From Zygnema cylindricum (lineage: Eukaryota; Streptophyta; Zygnematophyceae; Zygnematales; Zygnemataceae), in contig JBBHKE010003499.1 of assembly GCA_037447655.1 (NCBI GenBank), positions 1-64,000 on the forward strand: a DNA stretch of 64,000 nt. The letters are read 5' to 3'. Of this stretch, positions 37,598 to 47,419 are shown in pieces. The notes beneath the pieces were generated by a model. That model was given only the letters and a program-made list of their open reading frames with translations, was not told where the DNA came from and made no database searches. Numbering within the stretch: position 1 is the stretch's first letter; every line of letters begins with the position of its first letter. The position numbers and the translations under genes were made by a program.

Positions 37598-40500
37598 ATT
37601 ATATATAAACCTTCACAAGGTACCCAAACAGGTTATAATCAAAACCTCATCCCTTTGAAGTTCATGACCTTTACGGAGAGGTAAAATTCAGAAACCCTAA
37701 AAAAAGTCAAAAAAAGTAAAAAAAAAAGTCAAAATTTGCCCAAAAACCTATCAAAAAGATCGTACCGAATTGCCCAGAAAGCCTCGAATGTTCGACGAGG
37801 AAGAGGAGGCCTATCCCCCAATTGATAGAGGTTACAAAATTCTCGACACGAAAACATATATTCCTCCTCGGCGATTTCGTTTACGTACGTTTTTCCATTT
37901 TTTAAAATCGCACCCAAAAGTAAGGCACAGCTGATAAGGGCAATGGACATAAGGCTAGCCTGCAAAGTGGGTTCCCTCTTCAAATTTCAGTTATCAGTTT
38001 TTCAGTTTTCCAGTTTCTCACTTTTTTCAGTTTTTCAGTTTTTCCGTTTTTCCGTTTTACAGCTTTCCAGTTTTTCTGTTTTTCATCATTTCAGTTTTCC
38101 AGTTTTCCGTTTTTCAGGTGTTAAATTTACTGGTCCCCCTATTTGTTTAATTTGTAATGTTGTGTATCGGTGAGGTTTTGCCGATAACCGATATGTCCCT
38201 TTTTTCTGCTTACCGATAATCGATATATTGGCACGATATATCGGTACCGGTGTTATCGCGATAAAAAACCGATAAAAAACCGCGATAACACTGGTACCAA
38301 TAACTATCGGCGATAATTGTACGGTTTTCCGTACAGTTATACGGATAGCTTTCCGTACTAAACTCCCGTTATATCGAGTACGGAACAGATTGTTATACGT
38401 GGCATGTCATGATATATACAGTCAAAAATATAATACAATATATTATAAAGTAATATTATATAGTGTACTGCATTTTTTTCTACTTATCGCCGATAAGGAA
38501 TTTGTTGGTCTCGAAGCGATATATTGGGACCCCTCACAGTTTGATAACCGATAACTATCGGTATCGGTTTTATCGCGATAAGTTTCTTGCCTATACACAA
38601 CACTATTAATTTGACATAAGGCCAGTCGGCAAATGGGATCCCCTCTTCGATTTTCAGGTTTTAGTTTTCGGTCCTCAGTTTTTCAGTTTTTCAGTTTTTC
38701 AGTTTTCCAGATTTTCAGTTTCTAGCCTGCAAATGGATCCCCTCCCTCTAACAGCTTTCAGTTTTCAATTTCCAGATTTCAGTTTTTAGTTTTCAGTTTC
38801 CAATTTTCTATTTTAAGTTTCCACTTTTCAGTTTCCAGTTTCCAGTTTGCAGTTTTTCAGTTGTCAGTTTGTCGTTGTTGGTTTACTGTTTTTTTCCTCT
38901 TTTTATTCATTTATTTTGAAATAAAAGAGATCCTCTCCCTCTGGCAGCTTTCAATTTTCCAGTTTGCAATTTTCAGTTTTCAGTTTTCAGTTTTCAAGCT
39001 CCAAGTTGTCAGTTTTAATTTTTCAGTCAGTTGTGCTGGTTTACTGGTCTTTCTATTTTTACTTATTTATTTCTGTTTTGATATTTTGCATATAACATTG
39101 AACTTTTAACATTGAAAAGGAGAGGGAGAGGGAGGGGGAGGGAGAGGGGGAGGAAGACGGAGAGGGAGAGGAAGAGGGAGAGGGAGAAGAGGGAGGGGGA
39201 AAGGGAAAGGGAGAGGAAGAGGGAGAAGGAGAAGAGGTAGAGGGAAAGGGAGAGAGAGAGGGAGAGGATACAGAGCTTATTAACTCACCACAATGGATGT
39301 GAGGATAGCATAGGAAGAGATTAAAAACTGAAAATACACAAAAACGACAAAAAAAATCCCACAAAATCTCATTAGTCTTTCAGCGAGGAATATTATAAAA
39401 CAAGAGAAAGTGTAAAAAATCTGCAGAAATATCACACCTTTCTATGCAATTTTTTTTTATACATGGGAAATTAAGTTTTCTTTGACATGTCCCCGGCCAT
39501 ATGAGGGCGTTAAGAACCCTAAAGCTCTAAAAAAACCCTTATAAAAACCCTAAAAAATACTCTATAAATAAAAAATTAAGGAACATCTTATGAACTTCCG
39601 TGCTTCAAAAATTAACTAAAGAAACCATGACTAATATCTAAATGACTTTTACCAGAGGAACTCCAGAGAATTCTGTACTCATTAACGGGAGAAAGTTAGT
39701 CGCAATAATCAAGTCAAAATAGTCAATTTACCAGAGGAATTCCAGGGTATTTTATAGACAACTGAGTCAAAGTCACGACTGCGAAACCGCCAAAAACAGC
39801 GGCAATGTTGAGAACTGCTTTGAGGAGGTCCGTCTTTTCTTCCACATCTCGCCGATTCTTTTCCACAAACCTACGCCCTCCAAAAGCTTTAAGCTATAAT
39901 GAATAAGAAAACAAGTTTATGAACAAAATAAGTTAACGAGCAAAATAAGTTAATGAACAAAATAACTTAATGAAAAGAATAAGTCAATGAATAAAATAAG
40001 ATAACGAATAACAGAAGTTTCTCACCCCGGCACTGCCTGTTAGAGTTGTTTTCCAATCGTTTTTCAACTATTTTCAATTGATACGTACATTTCCATTGAA
40101 CAGGTATAAGAACCAGCATAGCAACATATACTATTCAAAACCATTTCCTAAATTAAGAGCAACAAACCGATAAATTTCAATCACTATATTGGTACACTAA
40201 TAAGAAAAAACGTTTAGGATACACTACAAAGGGGTGGAGGGAGAGGGAGATGGATGGAGACAGAGAGGGAGAGGGAGGAGAGCAATAGAGGGGGAGAGAA
40301 AGGGAGGGAGGGAGGAAGAGAGAGAGACAGAATGAATAAGAGAGAAGGAATAAATAAGAAATTACCTCAGCCAAAGTGTCCGAGCATTTTCCAAATTGCG
40401 TTGATCAATATCCTCATGTCGCCATCTGATTGACCCACCTAGAAAAACAAAGCCCAAGCCTCCTATGTGAAGTGAAAAATGTGAATAAAATTTTATGATT

Positions 40501-41985
40501 CAATTTATAGTCAAGAAGATGGCAATTTCTCATTTACACAATTCCCTTTACATAATTTGTAAATGATTCATTCCAGTTACGCACAAAATAAATGCCCAAC
40601 TTGGAAAAAACTTAACTAAAGTATCGAATTTTCTAGTGAAATGACATCAAATAGCAAAAAATTGTGCCATTGTATAATACCAAACAATAGAGCATAGCGA
40701 CCAATTTAGCAATTCTAAGGTACATTTTATCAGTTTTAGAGTTTTATCAAGTTTATACAAAAAAAATGAACCTGACATTGTTAGTTGATGATTTACTACA
40801 CCGTGAATCGCTATCAGCATTAAAGTTAATAACAAGAACTCGGTGCTGTTTCTTTGTGCACTCCGGCCGCAAAATAGCTTGTTGCTGATTACTTAACAAT
40901 AATTCTTCACTGTTCAAAATCAGCCACGTCCTTTGAACCGAATTCGAAAAAATAACACTACTATAGACCCCACATCAATAATTTCTTTACTCTAGTGGCG
41001 ATTCACAGTAGCTTCTCCGCTACAAAATGTAAAATATCTATAGTAAGTGTGCTTATCCAAAAATCATAAATCATTGATTAGCAATCCTTGGAATGAAACC
41101 AAAAAAAAAAAAAAAAACACTATGTCTGTTAGATAACATAAATACAAATAGTGATTCAAGCCAATTCTCGAAGATGAACGACAAGCCATACGATATCAAC
41201 TAACAAAATCATGTTCTTCCTAATTTTTATTTTTGTCTCTACACCTTTTCTTGAAAAAATTTAAGATACTGTCGCTCACTTTTATGTTATTCGAATAAAT
41301 TAAGAAATGACTTGGCTTCCTCAAGTCCAGGAATCATTCTCTTGAAAAGTCATTTGTACCTACACAATGAGTAACAGAATTAACTTCGAAAACTCGTGCA
41401 ACCAATTTTGTGAACTGTTTGTTCATTCTTTTATCACAATCCTCCCATGATTCCAACTCAAAAAACAAACACAAAAACACAGCTTACAAATCACGGAAGG
41501 AGCCAAAAGTCTCCTATCTGCCATATTATAGAACCGTGATTCTACATTTTTAACAGAAAACTAAGTGTATCGCGATTCGGGCCACTGTTTTTTTCGCCAT
41601 TGAACAAATTATCTCCGTGCACACTTGTCCGTTTTTCATTTGGAGGCCAGCAATCCGACGGTAATATTTTACCTTTGCATCGCAATATTCGGATTAATCA
41701 TCCTACAGAAAACATAGGTTAAAGGCTGACAGAAACATTAACACTAATAGCGATAAACGGTTTTCAATGAAGCGAATGAATTTTTCCCCACCTCATTCCA
41801 CGTTTCCGATGCTCGCTTTCTAAAACCATAGCTGCATACTCTGTCTCTCTCCATTGCATGTCCTCTTCCCTCCAATTGCGGTCTTCCGCAAACCATTTCC
41901 GATCCTCTTCCTTCCATGTGGTCGAAACGCCAGTATCAAAAGCAGTCAGAACGCCTTGCACCATATCAAATAGCAGCTTACTCAT
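35610..41985 (-). CDS. Orai-like calcium channel / four-TM membrane protein (7 exons, 3' end unresolved)
   Basis: Orai proteins form plasma-membrane calcium channels. Minus-strand exons: 41985-41792, 40425-40366, 39870-39732, 39327-39289, 37959-37766, 37021-36978 and 35684-35610. Phases agree through exon 6; the exon 6-7 join is unresolved (an alternative exon 6 end at 36974 restores the frame but uses a weak GT). The N-terminal part is a charged Trp/Arg/Glu-rich helix (EEDRKWFAEDRNWREEDMQW). TM1 is GGFAVVTLTQLSI (112-124), aligning without gaps to the Orai1 pore helix GFAMVAMVEVQL. TM2 is FLISSYAILTSIV-ASLMSI-ALISCALLLGAI. A soluble part (REFCNLYQLGDRPPLPRR) follows, then TM3 (VFYGLAATLASWFVVIG). 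Q121 falls where Orai1 has its selectivity Glu106. A possible last exon lies near 34610-34571 (NENETETQIAKVFRSRI), but its phase is uncertain. The family call rests on layout and TM1 and is not certain. Confidence 0.6.
35687..35772 (-). repeat. GA tract (sense CT) immediately upstream of Orai-like exon 7
   Basis: About 85 bp of GGGGAGAGAGG repeats touching the acceptor at 35685. On the gene's sense strand it is a pyrimidine tract. Confidence 0.9.
36326..36414 (-). repeat. CT tract (sense GA) in Orai-like intron 6
   Basis: CCCTCTCACTCTCCCTCTCC-type repeat, complementary to the tract at 35687-35772 in the same intron. Confidence 0.9.
37077..37232 (-). repeat. GA tract (sense CT) upstream of Orai-like exon 6
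   Basis: About 155 bp of GAGAGAGGGAGA repeats ending about 55 bp from the acceptor at 37022. Confidence 0.9.
37391..37592 (-). repeat. CT tract (sense GA) plus (TA)n in Orai-like intron 5
   Basis: CT-rich for 37391-37541, then a TA run at about 37555-37592. The CT part is complementary to the GA tract at 37077-37232 in the same intron. Confidence 0.9.
37982..38116. repeat. TTTTCAGTTTTCCAG repeat, part 1 (Orai-like intron 4)
   Basis: Degenerate units of 9-10 bp containing TTTCAG. On the gene's sense strand this reads CTGAAAA repeats. The tract continues after the hAT element. Confidence 0.9.
38155..38605. mobile_element. hAT-type nonautonomous element, copy 3 (Orai-like intron 4)
   Basis: Starts TAATGTTGTGTATCGG and ends CTATACACAACACTA. 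It is flanked by a perfect 8-bp duplication TTAATTTG (38147-38154 and 38606-38613). 451 bp, with the same internal TATCGGTACCGGTG and TTATCGCGATAA modules as copies 1 and 2. Confidence 0.92.
38655..39035. repeat. TTTTCAG repeat, part 2
   Basis: Same short unit as 37982-38116, including two copies of a CCTCCCTCTAACAGCTTTCA-like segment. The hAT element separates the two parts. Confidence 0.88.
39117..39270 (-). repeat. GA tract (sense CT) just after Orai-like exon 4
   Basis: About 150 bp of GGGAGAGG repeats starting 18 bp after the exon 4 donor. Confidence 0.9.
40222..40335 (-). repeat. GA tract (sense CT) after Orai-like exon 2
   Basis: About 115 bp of GA and GGGAGA repeats in intron 2. Confidence 0.9.
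40797..41010. mobile_element. TACACC-type MITE, diverged (Orai-like intron 1)
   Basis: Left end TACACCGTGAATCGCTATCA and right end GGCGATTCACAGTA are imperfect inverted repeats. Confidence 0.6.
41565..41760. mobile_element. Foldback MITE, TTTTCTCCGTACACA family, diverged copy
   Basis: The right end ATTAACACTAATAGCGATAA matches copy 1. The left arm contains TTTTTTTCGCCATTGAAC and ATCTCCGTGCACACTTGTCC, a mutated form of the family arm. It lies directly downstream of Orai-like exon 1, inside intron 1. Confidence 0.6.
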
Positions 41986-42580
41986 ATTGTTTCAATCTGG
42001 AAGCCAAAAATCAATTGTTTCCTGTTTTACAAGCAATGTCGTGAATTAGTCTAAGCAGGAAAAGCTTGTAGGAGGACAGACCAGACAGGAAACACTAAAT
42101 TAGAAACGTATTATTTTCTATATTACAATGAGTATACGATAGAACTGTAGCAGGAAAAGCTTGTAGGGGGACAATCAGAGATTAAAATAAAGGGGAAATG
42201 CAACAAAATTTGCTGAACAAGTAATCCACACTACAAGCAGCATGCTCAAAGTTGCAGATTCGCTTCGGTTTGCTCGTGAGAGGCCGGGGGCGTGATTGAA
42301 TCAAAAGTGCGACTATTCAGTGCGGAGTTCGCACATTTATGTTCACAGTTAATCAATTACGCAATTGAACTGGCCACTGTACTTTTCGAAAAGTATAATT
42401 ACGTTTCGTTACACTGTAACAACGAAGTTGATGGCAGTCCAGTTCAGACAGTTATAATTGAGATTTGTAAATATGACAAAGCTTACCGTAGTGTACTACA
42501 GTTTAGTTTCTAGAGCTGCATACCTACAGGTTGCAACCCACATTAAATCTAGTTTCATTTTTTTTGTGCACTGCCTTTTT

Positions 42581-43930
42581 TTGCCCACGTAGAGCTTGTA
42601 TCTGAACTATCCATTAATATCATGGATAACATCACTTTGCGCTACATTCCTTACAACAATACTGAAATTATCGTAACAGCCGTCATCATATCCCTGCATT
42701 TAGACATTGTGCAGTTCAGGTGTTGACCGAACCTCAGTAGGCTATCGCTCTAATGATTGACCACCAGTTTGCCGTACGATAGAATGTTGATGTACTGTAC
42801 TGTAGTATACTACAGTAGTATGTAGCACTCGGCCCCAGTTTGGGGCCAAAACCGTTGAATCGAACAATATTGGTTTTCTGCAGTTTGGTTTTAATAATTC
42901 GCTAACGACTTTAAATCATTATGATTTGGTTGGATCGATGACGAACGAATTTACTGATATAATGTATCATAAAGTACAACGCGAAGTGTTTCACCTGTCA
43001 TCATTTTTACCACACGCGCACTTCTCCTCCCACCCCTACTGTGTCTCATCCCTTTTCGCCTTTTATGATTACCTCATGAAAGGTTCTTTACTGCCTTCAC
43101 GCTTGTCTCCCATGTCTTATATGGGGATACTATAGTTCTTGCTATTATCACCCCTCGTGTGTCAAAAGGTGCCTCTTCCTTCCAATAACCTATTTTGGAG
43201 ACCACCCGTTCTATTCCTCTCCTTACGTGTATACACCGACTTTATTAAAAAGCACGACAATACACCATCCTAAGGATTTGTTGTCTTTCTCCACTAAAGC
43301 CGGTCACACGCAATCAATAACACATTTTATAAGGTTGCCGCCATAATTCGATCTGAGCTTCTCAAGACCTTTCACTTTGCCTCTTCACGTGCCATGTTTC
43401 TCTCTTGCATGATTCCTTTGTTGCAAGAGCCCTAGTACTAAAGCTTGGCTTTTGGTTACACCATTTTTTTCCGTTTTTCGTTTAATGCTTTCCCAGTTCA
43501 TTACCAGCCTTTAAGGGTGATATCTAGGGTTGCTTTTACCAGGCAACAAGGAGACAAGTATATAAATAACAACATATTGATGTACGAATTTATTTGGAAC
43601 AGTACGTTAAAGTTGACGACACATCATTTCGGGATTTCCTTGGGACAATTTTATATTTTTTAAGACTCTTAAAGAATTTGAACGATTTTAAGGGTTTGAA
43701 CTGTTAGGCTCGGCAGAATCCAGCGGTTTTGGTTTGGAGATCTCAATACCTGCTTCAAAAGCCTTAAAAAACCCGAACCGAAACGAACCGAACCGGGCCA
43801 AGTGCTACAACTCCCCGTTTGTTATTAGCGTAGATCATTTTAGTAGTGTTAATGCGCAATTAAATCATATCACACTAATTTGGTGCAGTACTGTGCTGTA
43901 CTATACTATTATAGTACGAACAATACAGTA
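42581..43930. repeat. Duplicated segment, copy A
   Basis: Shares order and sequence with 45156-47415: CCCACGTAGAGCTTGTATCT, GGTGTTGACCGAACC, AGTATACTACAGTAGTATGT, AGTTGACGACACATCATTTC, GTTAGGCTCGGCAGAAT, CCGAACCGAAACGAACCGAA. The middle part (about 42985-43553) is unique to copy A. No coding sequence recognised. Confidence 0.8.
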
Positions 43931-44131
43931 CACCTTGAATCGTTATTAGCGTATAGAAGTTATTAGTGTAAAGAAAAAATTAGTGTCATTCATTCTAATT
44001 TGGTGCCAAGAGACGTGGCAGATTATGGTCCACTTATTTAAATATTGTAATTTATTATATTTAAGGTATCATTGTCAAAATTTTGGGGTGTCGATATAGC
44101 GTACATTAGGCTAATAATGATTCACGTGGTA
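43929..44131. mobile_element. 203-bp MITE, copy 3
   Basis: TACACCTTGAATCGTTATTA to TAATGATTCACGTGGTA, with the standard interior (AGACGTGGCAGATTATGGTC, AAATTTTGGGGTGTCGATA). Length exactly 203 bp. Confidence 0.88.
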
Positions 44132-44134
44132 CTA

Positions 44135-44621
44135 TACACCGTGAATCGTAATTAGAGTAATGAAAAAGTTAGAGTACAAAAACTATAAAAAAAAAATAGA
44201 GTAATAAACGCTAATTTATGTGATATAGTTGTTTCAACTATGAAGTTTACTCTAATTTGGCACGCTAATATCCTCTACTGTAAATAAGGTATTCGTACAA
44301 AATTTGGCAAAACGTACAGTTTATCGTCACTATGACGTTTGCACTATGCGGTTTGTTAAAACGCAGTAACATGATAACGACCTTTATTAAATCATTATTT
44401 GTACTTTTTTACTTGATAAAGTACAATTTTGCACGGTCGGAGGTCGTCCGTACTCCACACTGTTTAAAACGAACCTATATTAGAATTAAAAACGCTAATT
44501 AAAATTTACCATAAATAGAATAATGAAAAAATTAGAATCATTTACTCTATTTCATGTGATAGAGTCAAAATTTTGAGCGACCGAATTAGAGTAATTTACT
44601 CTAATTACGATTCACGGTGTA
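44135..44621. mobile_element. ATTAGAGTAA-type MITE, near full length (487 bp)
   Basis: Starts TACACCGTGAATCGTAATTA and ends TAATTACGATTCACGGTGTA, good inverted repeats. The interior matches 55785-56290 in order: GTTTCAACTATGAA, CCTCTACTGTAAATAAGG, ACAGTTTATCGTCACTATGA, GTCCGTACTCCACACT. Confidence 0.88.
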
Positions 44622-44629
44622 CAGTACAG

Positions 44630-44832
44630 TACATCGTGAATCGTTATTAGTCTTATGTACGCTATATCGGTACCCCAAAATTTTGACATTGATACCTTAA
44701 ATATAATAAATTACACTATTTAAGGACGTGGACCATAATCTGCCATGTCTCTTGGAACTAAATTAGAATGAATGACGCTGATTTTTTCTTTACACTAATA
44801 ATTTATATGCGCTAATAATGATTCAAGGTGTA
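44630..44832. mobile_element. 203-bp MITE, copy 4 (opposite orientation)
   Basis: TACATCGTGAATCGTTATTA to GATTCAAGGTGTA. The interior is the reverse complement of copies 1-3. Length 203 bp. Confidence 0.88.
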
Positions 44833-44835
44833 ATG

Positions 44836-45038
44836 TACACCGTGAATCGTTATTAGCCTTATGTACGCTATATCGGCACCCCAAAATTTTGACATTGATA
44901 CCTTAAATATAACAAATTACACTATTTAAAGAAGTGGACCATAATCTGCCAAGTCTTTTGGCACTAAATTAGAATGAATGACACTAATATTTTCTTTACA
45001 CTAATAATTTCTATACGCTAATAACGATTCAAGGTGTA
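44836..45038. mobile_element. 203-bp MITE, copy 5 (opposite orientation)
   Basis: Starts TACACCGTGAATCGTTATTA three bases after copy 4 and ends ACGATTCAAGGTGTA. Same orientation as copy 4 and the same 203-bp length. Confidence 0.88.
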
Positions 45039-45214
45039 GTTTAGTGCAAGGAGACGTGGCAGATTGTAGTTCACTCTAAGAAGTGTCGCTAACACTATTT
45101 TATGAATTTTCGGCTAACAAAAGTTGTGACTGAATTAGTGTTATAAACTGTAATGCCCACGTGGAGCTTGTATCTGAACTATTTTTTAATATCATGGATA
45201 ACGTCTCTTTACAC

Positions 45215-45512
45215 CATAGTTCAAAAGTTGGCGTTTTTATGGTAGGCCTTTGGTCAGCGCCTTTATCGAAAGTTGTGTTATGAGCTTTTCATGTGATCTT
45301 CTTATATCGCTACTTTGATCAGGATCGTCAAAATATGACGGTGTAAGTAATTTTTTTCTGGTCCGAATGATTTAATTGATCCAATTTTTTGTCTGAATGT
45401 TTTAATTGGTCCGAATAGGTCCGAATACAATAAGGGTCTTAAGGTCATGTTGTATGTTTTGCGTACAATAGGCATATTGTATGGGCCTACTTTCACCTAC
45501 TTTTGAACTATG
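45215..45512. mobile_element. CATAGTTCAAAAG-family element, copy 2 (298 bp)
   Basis: Starts CATAGTTCAAAAGTTGG and ends CCTACTTTTGAACTATG. It is flanked by a perfect 8-bp duplication CTTTACAC (45207-45214 and 45513-45520). Copy A of the host segment has the site unoccupied near 42631-42645. An 8-bp duplication fits hAT-type transposition. Confidence 0.92.
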
Positions 45513-45892
45513 CTTTACACTACATTCCTTATAGCAGTACTGAAATTATCGCAACAGCCTTCATCGTATCCTTGCATTTAGACATTATGCAGTTCAGGTG
45601 TTGACCGAACCGCAGTAGGCTATCGCTCTAATGATTGACCACCAGTTTGACGTACGATATAATGTTGTTGTACTGTAGTATACTACAATAGTATGTAGCA
45701 CTCAGCCCCGGTTTGGGCCAAAACCTTTGAATCGAACTATATTGGTCTTCTGCCATTTCGGTTTTAATAATTCGCTAACAACTTTAATCATTATGATTCG
45801 GTTAGATCGATTTTAAAATCCACTGGTTCTGGTCTGACGAACGAATTTACTGATATAATGTATCATAAAGTACAACGCTACAAGTGCACTAA

Positions 45893-46470
45893 TTCACACT
45901 AGAAATGGATGATGAATGAGATGAGGAAATGAATAATCCCGTACCATTCATTCCGCAAAAAAACAAAAGCAAAGGCGCCAAACAGGTCGACTGCTTGGCT
46001 GTCAACCTTTTTGGAGCGTAGCGACGGAAAAAATACACGGTCAAGTGCGTCAAAACTTTACAACTGTGGTAAATCATATTTTTTTCCGGAAAACCTTTTC
46101 AGAATGCAAAAATGCGACTTTGAAAAAATAAAAAGTCGTATCCCAAATGAATGATCCGTACTGTAACGATTTTTAAAAACAATCTAACCCATTATCAAAT
46201 AGCCATCAAAGTCATCTAAAATATAACGTAAAAAAATGTAAACGTAAAACTTCTTTGTAACTTTTATAAAACGTCCGCCCCTCTTCTTATCGATGGTTTG
46301 GTACGGACGAATTTGAGTCATCGGCGCCTAGTCATACGGAAACATGAATCCTATCGCGACGTTTTTTTTGACGTGATATGACGTCAAGGGCGATTCACGT
46401 ACAAACAAAAAAGGACATTCATTTCCTCATCTCATTCACCATCCATTTCTAGTGTGAATCGTGTAATGCA
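45893..46470. mobile_element. Large foldback element
   Basis: The left arm starts ATTCACACTAGAAATGGATG and continues GATGAATGAGATGAGGAAAT. The right arm is its reverse complement, ending CATCCATTTCTAGTGTGAAT. Arms exceed 40 bp, and the centre shows no coding sequence I recognise. Absent from copy A of the host segment. Confidence 0.85.
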
Positions 46471-46611
46471 TACAAGTATATAAATAACAACATATTGATG
46501 TACATAATTATTTGAAATAGTACGTTAAAGTTGACGACACATCATTTCGGGATTTCCTTGGACAATTTTCTCTTTTTTTTTCGACTCTTAAAGAATTTGG
46601 ACGATTTTAAC

Positions 46612-47158
46612 CATAGTTCAAAAGTAGGTGTTTTTATGGTAGGCCTTTGGTCGGCGCCTTTATCGTAAGTTGTGTTACAGGCTTTTCATGTGATCTTTAT
46701 AGATCGCTACTTTGATCAGCGACCGTCCGATCTTTCGAATGTGACAGTGTAAATAAAATTTTGTGGTCCGAATGTTTTAATTGGTCCGAATAGGTCCAAA
46801 TACAATATGGGTCTTAAGGTCATATTGTATGTTTTGCATACAATAGGCATATTGTATGTAAAACATACAATATGACCTTAAGACCCATATTGTATGGGTC
46901 TCAAAATGAAAAAAAATAGGAGAGGGTTGAGTTGCACATCGATCGATGATTCGATAGATAATTAAACGTCATGTCTAAATTTAAAACGTTCGGACAAAAA
47001 AAAATATTTATGTGAGTTTTGACGTATTTTTTATTTAAACCATCCGATTCGGACGATCGGACGGTCGCTGATCAAAGTAGTGATCTAAGAAGATCACATG
47101 AAAAGCCCATAACACAACTTGCGCCTACCAACCATAAAACGCCTACTTTTGAACAACG
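46612..47158. mobile_element. CATAGTTCAAAAG-family element, copy 3 (547-bp foldback)
   Basis: Begins CATAGTTCAAAAGTAGG and ends GCCTACTTTTGAACAACG. It is flanked by the 8-bp duplication ATTTTAAC (46604-46611 and 47159-47166). The two halves are inverted repeats of each other around about 46856, where TATTGTATGTAAAACATACA lies. The empty site is visible in copy A near 43683-43691. Confidence 0.92.
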
Positions 47159-47419
47159 ATTTTAACTGTTTGAACCGTTAGGCTCGGCAGAATTCAGCGG
47201 TTGATTTTGGTTTGTAGATCTCAATACCGGTTTCAAAAAACCCTAAAAAACCCGAACCGAAACGAACCGAACCGGGCCGAGTGCTACAACTCCCCGTTCG
47301 TTATTAGCGCGAATCATTTTAGTAGTGTTAATTCGCAATTCGATCATATCACACTAGTTTAGTGCATACTGTACTTTGATGTACTGATTTAGTACGATAT
47401 GTACTGTACAGTACTGTAC

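Larger units (their letters stand above)
45156..47415. repeat. Duplicated segment, copy B, enlarged by three insertions
   Basis: Same order of sequence as copy A (42581-43930), but with a 298-bp element (45215-45512), a foldback block (about 45893-46470) and a 547-bp element (46612-47158) inserted or substituted. Confidence 0.8.
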
